A stretch of DNA of 64,000 nt. It comes from Mycolicibacterium mageritense. GTDB lineage: Bacteria; Actinomycetota; Actinomycetes; Mycobacteriales; Mycobacteriaceae. The stretch spans positions 3,286,001 through 3,350,000 of the forward strand of contig NZ_AP022567.1 in assembly GCF_010727475.1 (NCBI RefSeq), in the 5' to 3' direction. Below, in pieces: positions 1-8,283 of this stretch (position 1 is its first letter; the number at the start of each line of letters is the position of its first letter). A program made the position numbers and the translations under genes. Below the pieces are notes generated by a model. It had not been told where the DNA came from. It did no database searches and worked only from the letters and a program-made list of their open reading frames with translations.

Positions 1-1
1 C

Positions 2-835
2 GCGGCGGCCATGATGCTCCGCGAAGTCCACCGCGACCAGTACGAACGGCAGCTGCAGGAATCGGCGCTGGTCGATCTGCTCGCGAACGGCGTCGAGCCA
101 GGGATCCCCGCGGCGCTGCTGGGCCTGCAGAGCGAAACCCGCTACGCCGTCGTCGCGCTGGGTGCGGACACGGCTGCGTCGCGTTCGGTGATGTTCCATC
201 TCCAGGCGCTGCGGGCCGGGGCGCGGCCGGCGTCCGTGGCGGGGCACCTGCTGGTGGTCGTCCCGCTGCACGACGACGAGACCGCAGAGGCCGATGTGGC
301 AGCCGCCCTGTCCGAGCGCCTGGGTCGGGTCGCAGGCGAACGCGACGTCGTCATCGCGGTCGGACCCGTCGCGCCGGCCCTGCCGGACCTTCGGAATTCG
401 GCGACCGTCGCCCGGCACGTCCTCGACGCCGCGGCCCTCGGCGGCCAGCGCCGCGGCGGTGTCACGGTACTCACGGCGGCCGACGTGCCCGACGCGTTGA
501 CCCTCCTGCGGGTGGCCGACCGCCTGCTGCCGATGGCGGATGCCATCGCAGAGCCGCTGGAGATCCTGCGTCGTCACGATGCCGACCACGGGACCAGCCT
601 GGTCGACACCGTCGCCGCGGTGCTGTCCCATCCCGGCAACCTGGCCGAAGCGGGACGCGCATTGGGGATTCACGCCAATTCGCTGCGGTACCGGCTCGAG
701 CGCATCGGTGCGGTCTCGGGTATCGACCTGCATTCGGCACCCGCTCGGTTGCGTGCCGCACTGGCCCTGCTGGTCTGGGAACGCACCGGAGTGCCGCGAC
801 CCGGCGAATCGCACAAAACCGGCGGGGCGCCGTAG
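2..835 (+). CDS. PucR/CdaR-family transcriptional regulator, 5' end outside window
   Basis: The reading frame is already open at the first bases of the window, so the true start lies upstream and about 278 C-terminal residues are seen. The last 55 residues form a PucR-type helix-turn-helix (HTH_30): NLAEAGRALGIHANSLRYRL, then a region ending in ALALLVWE, as is usual at the C-terminus of PucR/CdaR regulators. The middle part resembles the degenerate GGDEF-like domain of this family. PucR proteins usually control catabolism of purines, amino acids or related nitrogen sources. The gene is co-directional with a decarboxylase and an amino-acid permease downstream (gap about 120 bp), so local control of that operon is the likely role; this is inference from position. 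Confidence 0.8.
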   Translation, partial: AAAMMLREVHRDQYERQLQESALVDLLANGVEPGIPAALLGLQSETRYAVVALGADTAASRSVMFHLQALRAGARPASVAGHLLVVVPLHDDETAEADVAAALSERLGRVAGERDVVIAVGPVAPALPDLRNSATVARHVLDAAALGGQRRGGVTVLTAADVPDALTLLRVADRLLPMADAIAEPLEILRRHDADHGTSLVDTVAAVLSHPGNLAEAGRALGIHANSLRYRLERIGAVSGIDLHSAPARLRAALALLVWERTGVPRPGESHKTGGAP

Positions 836-957
836 TGCATTTCGACGAACGCGGCGGTATCGACTCGCAGTGACCCTCACATTTGCACGAAGAACGCCGC
901 GAAAGTCCTCGACGTGCGCGGGCTGCGCCGATATCGCGCTCTCCTTAGGGTTTTGGC

Positions 958-2313
958 GTGATTGAGACGACGTCGGCTGCCCGACATGTTCTGCCCAGTT
1001 CGGAGACGCTGCTGCGGCGCCGCGCAGAGGTGGTTGCCGGCGTGGTGCGGCACGGCTTCATCGACGACGCGCAGCCCTTGTGCGGCGTGATCGACCTGGA
1101 CACACTCGACGAGTTGATGCGCGATCTCGCGGTGACCTACCCGCCGGAGATGCCGGCGTTGCACACCATCGCCGCGAAGGCCATCACGCTGCGGCCGGTC
1201 CTGGCCAGGTTCGCCCGGGCGGGCTTCGGGTGCGAGGTGGCCAGCCCCGGCGAGCTCGAACTCGCCCTGGCCGCAGGCTTTCCCGTCGAGCGCATCGTGC
1301 TGGATTCGCCGGCGAAGACGACGTCGGACCTCGCCAGGGCCGTCGAACTGGGCATCTCGTTCAACATCGACAATTTCGAGGAGCTCGCTCGCGTCGACGA
1401 CGTGCTCGCACGCGTCGGTGCCACCCGGTCGATCATCGGGATACGCGTGAACCCACAGACCGGAGCGGGTGCGATCGGTGCCATGAGCACCGCGACCACG
1501 ACGTCCAAGTTCGGCATCGGGCTGGCCGACGACCGGGCGCACATCATCGACGCGTTCGCGGCCCGGCCGTGGCTGACCCAACTGCACGTACACAGCGGCT
1601 CGCAGGGGGTGCGCCTCGAACACGCCGCGCACGGTGTGCGTCTGATCGTGGATCTCGCCGACGCCATCAACGCGCGCGTCGGCCGTCGCCAGATCGAGCG
1701 GATCGACATGGGCGGGGGACTGCCGGTCAATTTCGAATCCGACGACATCACCCCGACGTTCGCCGACCACCGGGCGGCCCTGCAGCAGGCCGCACCCGGA
1801 TTGTTCGACGGCACATACGGTTTGGTGACGGAGTTCGGTCGAGCCCTGACCGCCAAGGCCGGCACCGTGGTGGCCCGCGTGGAGTACACGAAGGTCACGG
1901 GCGGCCGCTCGATCGCCATCGCGCATGCCGGGGTCCAGGTCGCCACCCGCACGATCTTCGCGCCGGGAGCCTGGCCCCTGCGCATCGACGTCTACGACCC
2001 GACCGGCCGCCGCCGCGTCGCGCAACCGTGCGTACAGGACGTCGCGGGGCCCGCCTGTTTCACCGGCGACCTGCTGGCCACCGGCCGCGAACTGCCCCGC
2101 ATCCGCCCGGGGGATCTGGTGGCCGTGCCGGAGACCGGCGGCTACTACTTCTCCACCCATTTCTCGTACAACGCGCTGCCCCGGCCCGCCGTCTACACGA
2201 TCGGATCCGACGCGCACGGGCACCGGCGCTGGTCCTTGGCGCGTCGCGCCCAGTCGATCGACCAGATCGTCGCCGAGGCCGGTGAACCGGCCCTCGTTCC
2301 CCTGCCCGCCTGA
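958..2313 (+). CDS. Group IV PLP-dependent decarboxylase (DapDC/ornithine decarboxylase-like)
   Basis: A 451-residue alanine-racemase-fold decarboxylase. Visible motifs in order: the likely PLP lysine in TIAAKAI near residue 74, HVHSGSQ near 210, the phosphate-binding glycine loop DMGGGLP near 249, EFGRAL near 291, and a modified substrate/dimer motif GPACFTGD near 363 where diaminopimelate and ornithine decarboxylases have a Cys-x-x-D signature. Length fits the DapDC/Orn/Arg decarboxylase 2 family. It is a catabolic-looking paralog rather than lysA, because it sits between a PucR regulator and an amino-acid permease. The substrate is unknown; a basic or modified amino acid is plausible. The start chosen is GTG (gtgattgag); no strong ribosome binding site is visible. 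Confidence 0.8.
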   Translation: MIETTSAARHVLPSSETLLRRRAEVVAGVVRHGFIDDAQPLCGVIDLDTLDELMRDLAVTYPPEMPALHTIAAKAITLRPVLARFARAGFGCEVASPGELELALAAGFPVERIVLDSPAKTTSDLARAVELGISFNIDNFEELARVDDVLARVGATRSIIGIRVNPQTGAGAIGAMSTATTTSKFGIGLADDRAHIIDAFAARPWLTQLHVHSGSQGVRLEHAAHGVRLIVDLADAINARVGRRQIERIDMGGGLPVNFESDDITPTFADHRAALQQAAPGLFDGTYGLVTEFGRALTAKAGTVVARVEYTKVTGGRSIAIAHAGVQVATRTIFAPGAWPLRIDVYDPTGRRRVAQPCVQDVAGPACFTGDLLATGRELPRIRPGDLVAVPETGGYYFSTHFSYNALPRPAVYTIGSDAHGHRRWSLARRAQSIDQIVAEAGEPALVPLPA

Positions 2314-2353
2314 CGACCCGCCGCGTCCCTTCCCTCGAATCGAGTTCTCGCCC

Positions 2354-3742
2354 ATGACCTCAACCGAACCCCGCTCCGGCCTGGCCCAGTCGCTGAAGAC
2401 CCGGCACATGACGATGATCGCCATCGGAGGCGCCATCGGCGCCGGGTTGTTCGTCGGCAGCGGCGCGGTCATCAAGACCGCCGGGCCCGCCGCAATCCTG
2501 TCGTACTGTCTGGCCGGTGCGCTCGTGCTGTGCACGCTGCGCATGCTCGGCGAGATGGTGGTGGCCAAGCCCAGGGCCGGTGCGTTCGCCGATTACGCCC
2601 GCATCGGGATCGGGCCATGGGCGGGCTTCACGCTCGGTTGGCTGTACTGGTACTACTACGTGATCATCATCGCCGTGGAAGCCGTTGCGGGAGCGCAGAT
2701 CCTGCACGTCTGGGTCGGGCTGCCGCTGTGGGTCATGGCCATGCTGCTGATGGTCGTGATGACCGCGACCAACCTGATCTCGGTGAGATGGTTCGGCGAA
2801 TTCGAATTCTGGTTCTCCGGCATCAAGGTCGCCGCCATCGTGTCGTTCATCATCCTGGGGCTGCTGTGGGTGGCCGGGCTGTGGCCGGGCGACACGGGTG
2901 GGCTGTCGAACCTGGTGGCGCACGGCGGGTTTGCGCCCAACGGATTCGGATCGATCCTCGGCGCGGTCGTGGTGGTGATCTTCGCGTTCGGCGGGGCCGA
3001 GATCGTCACGATCGCGGCGGCCGAGAGCGCCGAGCCGGCCAAGTCGGTGGCCCGGGCGACCACGGGTGTGATCTGGCGGATCATCCTGTTCTACGTCGGC
3101 TCGATCTTCCTGGTGGTGTGCATCCTGCCCTGGAACGACGCGTCGGTGCTTTCGAGCCCCTACGTCGCCGCGCTGGACAAGCTGGGGATCCCCGGCGCCG
3201 GTGTGATCATGAACTTCGTGATCCTCACGGCGGTGCTTTCGGTGCTCAACTCGTCGATCTACACGTCGTCGCGCATGCTGCGCGTGCTCGCATCGCACGG
3301 CGACGCGCCAGAGTGGCTGGTGCGGACCAACTCTCGAGGCGTTCCCACCGCGGCCGTCCTCGCCAGCACGGTCGTCGGATGGGTCTCCGTCGTGGTGGCC
3401 TACATTGCCCCCGATTCGCTGTTCCTCTTCCTCGTGAACTCGTGCGGCGTGGTGGCGATCTTCATGTACGTGATGATCGGTGTTTCCGAGTTGCGGGTGC
3501 GCCGGGCCATCGAACGCGAGGATCCGTCGCGGCTGACGTTGAAGATGTGGTTCTTCCCGTATCTGACCGTCGCCGTCATCGTGAGCTTCGTGCTGGTGCT
3601 GGTGGCCATGCTGTTCGACGCCGATCAGCGAGTGCAGCTGCTCGCCAGTGTGCTCAGCCTGGTCGTGGTCCTTGTCGCGTACGTGCTGCGCAAGCGCTAC
3701 GGCCGGGTGCCGGCAGACGCTGTGTCCCGCGAATCGGCATGA
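2354..3742 (+). CDS. Amino-acid permease (APC superfamily, AAT family)
   Basis: 462 residues with about 12 hydrophobic segments. The N-terminus carries the APC hallmark loop GGAIGAGLFVGSG (residues about 24-36), followed by the conserved GEMVVAKPRAGAFADYA segment of proline/GABA/asparagine-type permeases. It should import an amino acid by proton symport. The ATG at 2354 is taken because family homology begins about ten residues later; the frame is open further upstream but overlaps the decarboxylase. It lies 40 bp after the decarboxylase, and its stop overlaps the start of the next gene by four bases (ATGA), so the three genes form one transcription unit. The substrate is probably the decarboxylase substrate or its product. 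Confidence 0.85.
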   Translation: MTSTEPRSGLAQSLKTRHMTMIAIGGAIGAGLFVGSGAVIKTAGPAAILSYCLAGALVLCTLRMLGEMVVAKPRAGAFADYARIGIGPWAGFTLGWLYWYYYVIIIAVEAVAGAQILHVWVGLPLWVMAMLLMVVMTATNLISVRWFGEFEFWFSGIKVAAIVSFIILGLLWVAGLWPGDTGGLSNLVAHGGFAPNGFGSILGAVVVVIFAFGGAEIVTIAAAESAEPAKSVARATTGVIWRIILFYVGSIFLVVCILPWNDASVLSSPYVAALDKLGIPGAGVIMNFVILTAVLSVLNSSIYTSSRMLRVLASHGDAPEWLVRTNSRGVPTAAVLASTVVGWVSVVVAYIAPDSLFLFLVNSCGVVAIFMYVMIGVSELRVRRAIEREDPSRLTLKMWFFPYLTVAVIVSFVLVLVAMLFDADQRVQLLASVLSLVVVLVAYVLRKRYGRVPADAVSRESA

Positions 3743-4578
3743 GCGGCTTGTTCACTCAGGCGTCGACGTGGCTCGCCGGCGCGGCGACGTGGTCGACCCG
3801 CGTGGTGGATCTGACCACCGGCGACACGTTGTGGGAACACGATCCCGCGCGGGTGCTCAAGACCGCGAGCGTCGGCAAGGTCTTCCTGCTGGCGGAGGTG
3901 GCACGCCGGTTCGAGGCCGCCACGTTGGATCCCGCCGAAGTCGTCGCGGCCGGCGCAGCCGATCAGGTGGCGGATTCCGGTGTGCTGTACCTGATGCGGC
4001 AGCAGGATCTCCGGATCGACGACCTGTGCCTGCTCATCGGCGCGGTCAGCGACAACATGGCCACCAACATCCTGCTGCGCAGGCTCGGGCTGGAGGAAAT
4101 CCAGCGCGCGACCCGCGACCTGGGGTTCACCGCGAGCGGGCTGCGGGATCGGGTGCGGCTGAACCGATCCCGCGACGACCCGCTCACGCTGTCGGTGGGC
4201 AACGCGGCAGAGCTGTGCGCGCTGGTCGCGCGGCTGGACGCGGGCACCATCCACGACCGCGCGGTCTGCGGGCGGGTCAGGCGATGGCTCGCCGTGAACA
4301 CCGATCTTTCGATGGTCGCGGGCGCCTTCGGTCTCGACCCGTTGGCTCACACCGAGCCCGATCACGGCTTCGAGCTGTGGAACAAGACCGGGACCATCGC
4401 CGATGCCCGCATCGACATCGGCTGCGTGACGCGCCGGGTGGACGGACGCAAGGTCGGTTATGCGGTGCTCGCGAATTGGGCGTGGGGGGAAGACCACCGG
4501 GATCCCGTGCTGCACGGCATGCGGCGGATCGGCACGGAGATCCGCCGCTACCTCGACAGTGCGAGGCCCGGCGCCTAG
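3739..4578 (+). CDS. Serine hydrolase of the class A beta-lactamase fold, Glu166 region divergent
   Basis: 279 residues. It shows the nucleophile motif SVGK (S44, K47), the SDN loop (S104-N106) and KTG (K216-G218), so the fold and catalytic serine/lysine are intact. The omega-loop region, where class A enzymes have E-x-x-L-N, reads RVRLNRS (139-145): the asparagine is kept but the deacylating glutamate is not obvious. No signal peptide is visible, unlike secreted beta-lactamases such as BlaS. Translationally coupled to the permease (ATGA overlap). It may hydrolyse an amide or lactam amino-acid derivative in the cytoplasm rather than give drug resistance. Alternatives: penicillin-binding-like esterase or a non-catalytic relative. 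Confidence 0.75.
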   Translation: MSGLFTQASTWLAGAATWSTRVVDLTTGDTLWEHDPARVLKTASVGKVFLLAEVARRFEAATLDPAEVVAAGAADQVADSGVLYLMRQQDLRIDDLCLLIGAVSDNMATNILLRRLGLEEIQRATRDLGFTASGLRDRVRLNRSRDDPLTLSVGNAAELCALVARLDAGTIHDRAVCGRVRRWLAVNTDLSMVAGAFGLDPLAHTEPDHGFELWNKTGTIADARIDIGCVTRRVDGRKVGYAVLANWAWGEDHRDPVLHGMRRIGTEIRRYLDSARPGA

Positions 4579-5708
4579 GCGACCGAAGCTGCTTCGCCGG
4601 TGATCTGATCGGCGATCGCCCGCAACGCCTCCAGGTCTGAGACGTCGAACGGCAACGACGGCACCCCGACGATCGCCACGTGCGGGTTCGCCCCGGTGAA
4701 CCGCGACAGCAGGCGTACCTCGCGCTTGGCGGTCTGGGCGCGGTCGGCGTGGATGCGCAGCACCCCTGCCGTCAACGACTCGGGATCGTCGGCCGCCAAC
4801 TCGTCTGCGGCCTCCTCGGCCTTCTCGGCGTGCAGATCGCACAGCGTGGGATGCGTGCGGTTGAGGATCAGGCCCGCGAGCGGCATGCGTTCGCTCGAGA
4901 GCCGGTCGACGAAGAACGACGCCTCGCGCAACGCATCCGGCTCGGCTGCCGACACCACGACGAACTGGGTGCCGCGGCGCTTGAGCAATTCATAGGTGCG
5001 GTCGGCCTTTTCCCGGAAGCCGCCGAACGTCGCGTCCAGTGACTGCACGAAACCGGCTGCGTCGGAAAGCATCTGGGAACCCAGCACGGTCGACAACGCC
5101 TTCATGGCGAGCCCGACGGCGCCGGTTACCAACCGGCCGATGCCGCGTCCCGGCGCCAGCAGCATGCGCCACAGCCGGCTGTCCATGAAGCTGCCCAGCC
5201 GCTGCGGCGCATCCAGGAAGTCCAGTGCGTTGCGCGACGGCGGGGTGTCGACAACCACGAGATCCCACTTGTCCTCGGCCAGCAGCTGGCCGAGCTTCTC
5301 CATGGCCATGTACTCCTGCGTGCCGGCCAGTGACGTCGCAACTGTTTGGTAGAACTGGTTTTCCAGGATCGCGTCGGCCCGGTCGGGCCCGGAGTACTGG
5401 ATCACCATCTCGTCGAATGTGCGACGCATGTCGAGCATCATGGCGTGCAGCTCGCCGCTGACCTCGGGGGCCAGCGGAACCCGCTGCGGCGTGTTGCCGA
5501 GATCCTTGATGCCGAGGGCCTGCGCGAGCCGCTTGGCCGGGTCGATCGTGAGGACGACGACGGTGCGCCCGTACTCCGCGGCCCGCAGGGCCATCGCCGC
5601 CGCCGTCGTGGTCTTGCCGACACCGCCTGCGCCGCAACAGACTACGACGCGATTGCTGGTGTCGGACAAGATCGCGCGCATGTCCAACGCCGGTGGTTTC
5701 GCACTCAC
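4575..5708 (-). CDS. GET3/ArsA-like ATPase, second of pair (Rv3680 ortholog)
   Basis: 377 residues. Walker A GAGGVGKTT lies near the N-terminus (residues about 20-28), and a Walker B-like segment VVVDTPPSRNALDFL follows near residue 150. This is the SIMIBI anion-transporting ATPase family (ArsA/GET3). The GTG start overlaps the TAG stop of the preceding gene by one base, so the two subunits are coupled. In M. tuberculosis the Rv3679-Rv3680 pair is reported to form a complex that protects against metabolic stress; this is family knowledge only. The gene is convergent with the beta-lactamase-fold gene, their stops overlapping by four bases. In M. tuberculosis whiB4 is the next gene here; it is replaced by the accessory operon. 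Confidence 0.9.
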   Translation of the reverse strand: MSAKPPALDMRAILSDTSNRVVVCCGAGGVGKTTTAAAMALRAAEYGRTVVVLTIDPAKRLAQALGIKDLGNTPQRVPLAPEVSGELHAMMLDMRRTFDEMVIQYSGPDRADAILENQFYQTVATSLAGTQEYMAMEKLGQLLAEDKWDLVVVDTPPSRNALDFLDAPQRLGSFMDSRLWRMLLAPGRGIGRLVTGAVGLAMKALSTVLGSQMLSDAAGFVQSLDATFGGFREKADRTYELLKRRGTQFVVVSAAEPDALREASFFVDRLSSERMPLAGLILNRTHPTLCDLHAEKAEEAADELAADDPESLTAGVLRIHADRAQTAKREVRLLSRFTGANPHVAIVGVPSLPFDVSDLEALRAIADQITGEAASVA

Positions 5709-6736
5709 TATCGGACTCCCTGTCGCTCGAGTTCCTCGGCCAGCTCGTACAGGCTGCCCAGGTCCACACCGTCGGCCAGGGCGGGCAGTTCCAGCCGCGG
5801 CACATCGATCGCGTCGAGTTGTTCGGCGCTCTCGGCACGCGCGGCGATCCGGGTCGCATGCTGGATGGTCTCGGTGAGCAAGCCGGCCAGATCGTTGTCC
5901 GACAACGTGATTCCCGTTTTTGCCAGATCCGCTCGCACAGCGTCGGCGTCGACGTCGCCCTCGGCGGCCTTGGCCAGATCGTCGGCGGACAGATACGCCG
6001 GGATGTTGCGGTTGACGATGACGCTGCCGATCGGCAGGCCCATCTCGGTGAGTTCTTCGATGGCCTCCAGGGTTTCCTGGATCGGCAACGCCTCCAGCAG
6101 GGTCACCAGGTGGATCGCCGTCTGCTCGGAGTGCAGCAGCTTGACCACGCCGTCGGCCTGAGAGTGCACCGGGCCGCCCTTGGCCAGATCCGACACGGCC
6201 TTGGTGACGTCGAGGAAGCGGGAGATCCGGCCCGTTGGCGGTGAGTCGACGACGACCGCGTCGTACGCGATCCGTTTTGCCTTGGGGCTCTTGTCTGTTC
6301 GGGTGACGACCTCTTTGATCTTGCCCGTCAGCAGCACGTCGCGCAGGCCCGGCGCGATGGTGGTGGCGAACTCGACGGCGCCGATGCGGCGCATCGCGCG
6401 GCCGGCCAGCCCGAGGTTGTAGAACATGTCGAGGTATTCCAGGAACGCGGCCTCGATGTCGATGGCCAGCGCGTTGACCTGACCGCCGCCGTCGGCCGTG
6501 GCGATCTTGACTTCCTCGTAGGGCAGCGGCGGCACGTCGAACAGCTGCGCGATGCCCTGGCGTTCCTCCACTTCGACCAGCAGCACCCGGCGGCCACCCG
6601 CGGCCAGCGCCAGGGCCAGCGCCGCGGCGATGGTGGATTTGCCGGTACCGCCCTTGCCGGACACGAAGTGCAGTCGCGCTTTGGTCAGGCGCGACGGCCA
6701 GCCGACCGGTTTGGCGCCGCTTTCTGTGGTTGCCAC
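5708..6736 (-). CDS. GET3/ArsA-like ATPase, first of pair (Rv3679 ortholog)
   Basis: 342 residues starting MATTESGAK. Deviant Walker A KGGTGKST lies near residue 30, and the switch/Walker B region VVVDSPPTGRISRFLDV near residue 165. It belongs to the ArsA/GET3 ATPase family, which couples ATP hydrolysis to dimer-driven client or anion handling in the cytosol. Unlike eukaryotic GET3 it has no obvious CxxC zinc motif. It is the promoter-proximal gene of the pair and is divergent from the small DUF4177 gene, with only about 47 bp between start codons, which must hold both promoters. Confidence 0.9.
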   Translation of the reverse strand: MATTESGAKPVGWPSRLTKARLHFVSGKGGTGKSTIAAALALALAAGGRRVLLVEVEERQGIAQLFDVPPLPYEEVKIATADGGGQVNALAIDIEAAFLEYLDMFYNLGLAGRAMRRIGAVEFATTIAPGLRDVLLTGKIKEVVTRTDKSPKAKRIAYDAVVVDSPPTGRISRFLDVTKAVSDLAKGGPVHSQADGVVKLLHSEQTAIHLVTLLEALPIQETLEAIEELTEMGLPIGSVIVNRNIPAYLSADDLAKAAEGDVDADAVRADLAKTGITLSDNDLAGLLTETIQHATRIAARAESAEQLDAIDVPRLELPALADGVDLGSLYELAEELERQGVR

Positions 6737-6783
6737 CAGTGCATGCTAACCATTGGCCGGAGCCCGACCGATAAGCTCGGGCC

Positions 6784-6945
6784 ATGACCGAACCGACCCG
6801 GTGGGAATACGCCACGGTGCCGTTGCTGACGCACGCGACCAAACAGATCCTCGACCAGTGGGGAGCCGACGGCTGGGAGCTGGTCTCCGTGCTGCCCGGG
6901 CCGACCGGTGAACAGCACGTCGCCTACCTGAAGCGGCCGAAGTGA
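6784..6945 (+). CDS. Small DUF4177-type protein (Rv3678A-like)
   Basis: 53 residues starting MTEPTRWEYATVPLL and containing DQWGADGWELVSVLPG, the W-E-Y...G-x-x-G-W-E-L pattern of DUF4177 proteins. Function is unknown. The stop overlaps the GTG start of the RidA-like gene (GTGA), which supports it as a real translated gene in the same operon. It is conserved in mycobacteria directly upstream of the Rv3678c ortholog. Confidence comes from the family pattern and the coupled overlap, not from length. Confidence 0.85.
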   Translation: MTEPTRWEYATVPLLTHATKQILDQWGADGWELVSVLPGPTGEQHVAYLKRPK

Positions 6946-7397
6946 GCGCGTCTTCGCGGCTCACCGAACTGGGCATCGAATTGCCCGAGGTGGTGGCGCC
7001 GCTCGCGGCCTACGTTCCCGCCGTGCGGACCGGCAATCTCGTCTACACCGCGGGGCAGCTGCCCATCCAGGGCGGCGAGCTGCTGGCGACCGGAAAGGTC
7101 GGCGCCGAGGTGAGCCCCGAGGAGGGCAACGCCCTGGCCCGCGTCTGCGCCCTCAACGCGCTGGCCGCGGTGCACGCGCTGGTCGGCATCGACAGTGTGG
7201 TCCGGGTCGTCAAGGTGGTCGGCTTCGTCGCGTCGGCCCCGGGCTTCAGTGGCCAGCCCGGCGTGGTCAACGGTGCCTCCGAGCTCTTCGGTGAGGTGTT
7301 CGGCGACGCCGGTGCGCATGCCCGCTCGGCCGTCGGCGTGTCCGAGTTGCCGCGTAATGCGCCGGTCGAGGTCGAAATCATCGTCGAGGTCGCGTGA
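6942..7397 (+). CDS. RidA/YjgF-family protein (Rv3678c ortholog)
   Basis: 151 residues of the YjgF/YER057c/RidA family, GTG start coupled to the upstream small gene. Segments such as LVYTAGQLPIQGGEL and the C-terminal part with PRNAPVEVEIIVEVA follow the family layout. Canonical RidA deaminates reactive enamine/imine intermediates from PLP enzymes using an arginine in the R-x-x-x-E/D region. Here the C-terminal region reads AVGVSELPRNAPVEVE, as in RidA subfamilies that lack the catalytic Arg, so enzyme activity is uncertain. It is in an operon with the downstream metallo-beta-lactamase-fold gene. Confidence 0.85.
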   Translation: MSASSRLTELGIELPEVVAPLAAYVPAVRTGNLVYTAGQLPIQGGELLATGKVGAEVSPEEGNALARVCALNALAAVHALVGIDSVVRVVKVVGFVASAPGFSGQPGVVNGASELFGEVFGDAGAHARSAVGVSELPRNAPVEVEIIVEVA

Positions 7398-7449
7398 GCG
7401 ACGATCGGGCAGAGGTCGCGTGAGCGACGATCGGGCAGGGGTCGCGTGA
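7387..7449 (+). repeat. 26-bp tandem duplication at a gene junction
   Basis: Two perfect copies of a 26-bp unit beginning aggtcgcgtgagcgacg (7387-7412 and 7413-7438), followed by a partial third copy gggtcgcgtgacc. The unit spans the end of the RidA-like gene with its TGA and repeats the GTGA junction, so three candidate GTG codons precede the next gene. Only the last (7446) is followed by the conserved protein. It looks like a recent slippage or duplication event that moved the downstream start codon away from direct overlap. Confidence 0.9.
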
Positions 7450-8222
7450 CCGCTGAGCACCCGGCTTACGGGGTGCTGCGGCCCGTCACACCGACGGCCT
7501 CGGTACTGCTCTGCAACAACCCCGGCCTGATGACGCTCGAGGGCACCAACACGTGGGTTCTGCGGGCGCCGGGCAGCGACGAGATGGTGGTCGTGGATCC
7601 CGGGCCCGACGATGACGAGCACATCGCCCGCATCGCCGAGCTCGGGCGCATCGCGCTGGTGCTGATCAGCCACAAGCACGAGGACCACACGGGCGGCATC
7701 GACAAGATCGTCGAACGCACCGGCGCCGTGGTCCGTTCGGTCGGCAGCGGTTTCCTGCGCGGGTTGGGCGGGCCGCTGACCGATGGCGAGGTGATCGACG
7801 CGGCCGGGCTGCGCATCACGGTGATGGCCACGCCCGGCCACACGGTCGACTCGCTGAGTTTCGTGCTCGACGACGCCGTGCTGACCGCCGACACCGTGCT
7901 GGGGCGCGGCACGACCGTGATCGACACCGAGGACGGCAGCCTGCGGGACTATCTGGAGTCCTTGCGCCGGCTGCAGGGCCTCGGCGCACGTACGGTCCTG
8001 CCGGGCCACGGCCCCGACCTCGCCGATCTCGAAGCCGTCACCGCGATGTACCTCGCGCACCGCGAAGAGCGGCTCGAGCAGGTGCGGGGTGCGTTACGGG
8101 AACTCGGTGACGACGCCACGGCCCGCCAGGTCGTCGAGCACGTGTACACCGACGTCGACGAGAAGCTGTGGGATGCCGCCGAGTGGAGCGTGCAGGCCCA
8201 GCTGGACTACCTCCGCGCCTAG
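7446..8222 (+). CDS. Metallo-beta-lactamase-fold hydrolase (Rv3677c ortholog)
   Basis: 258 residues. The zinc-binding signature SHKHEDHTGG (residues about 77-86) corresponds to H-x-H-x-D-H, with a later TPGHTVDSLSF histidine, the metal-bridging aspartate in VLTADTVLG, and the final histidine in LPGHGPDL. This is the glyoxalase II/LACTB2-like group: a cytoplasmic hydrolase or nuclease of unknown substrate. A C-terminal helix-rich tail (VVEHVYTDVDEKLWDAAEW) is typical of LACTB2-like proteins. GTG start at 7446, directly after the tandem repeat. Confidence 0.9.
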   Translation: MTAEHPAYGVLRPVTPTASVLLCNNPGLMTLEGTNTWVLRAPGSDEMVVVDPGPDDDEHIARIAELGRIALVLISHKHEDHTGGIDKIVERTGAVVRSVGSGFLRGLGGPLTDGEVIDAAGLRITVMATPGHTVDSLSFVLDDAVLTADTVLGRGTTVIDTEDGSLRDYLESLRRLQGLGARTVLPGHGPDLADLEAVTAMYLAHREERLEQVRGALRELGDDATARQVVEHVYTDVDEKLWDAAEWSVQAQLDYLRA

Positions 8223-8236
8223 GCGCCGCGACAAAA

Positions 8237-8264
8237 CTGCCCCTCTTCCGCGGAAGAGGGGCAG
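8237..8264. terminator. Bidirectional hairpin between convergent genes
   Basis: A perfect 28-bp palindrome with arms CTGCCCCTCTTCCG / CGGAAGAGGGGCAG lies between the stop of the metallo-hydrolase gene and the stop of crp, which converge. It is preceded by acaaaa, giving a U-tract only for transcripts on the minus strand. The likely role is transcription termination for one or both genes. Confidence 0.8.
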
Positions 8265-8283
8265 CTCATGGGGTTCTGCGGAG

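Noticed and set aside
3739..4578. Acquired beta-lactam resistance gene
   Set aside because: No signal peptide, divergent omega loop and operon context with amino-acid genes make a resistance role unlikely.
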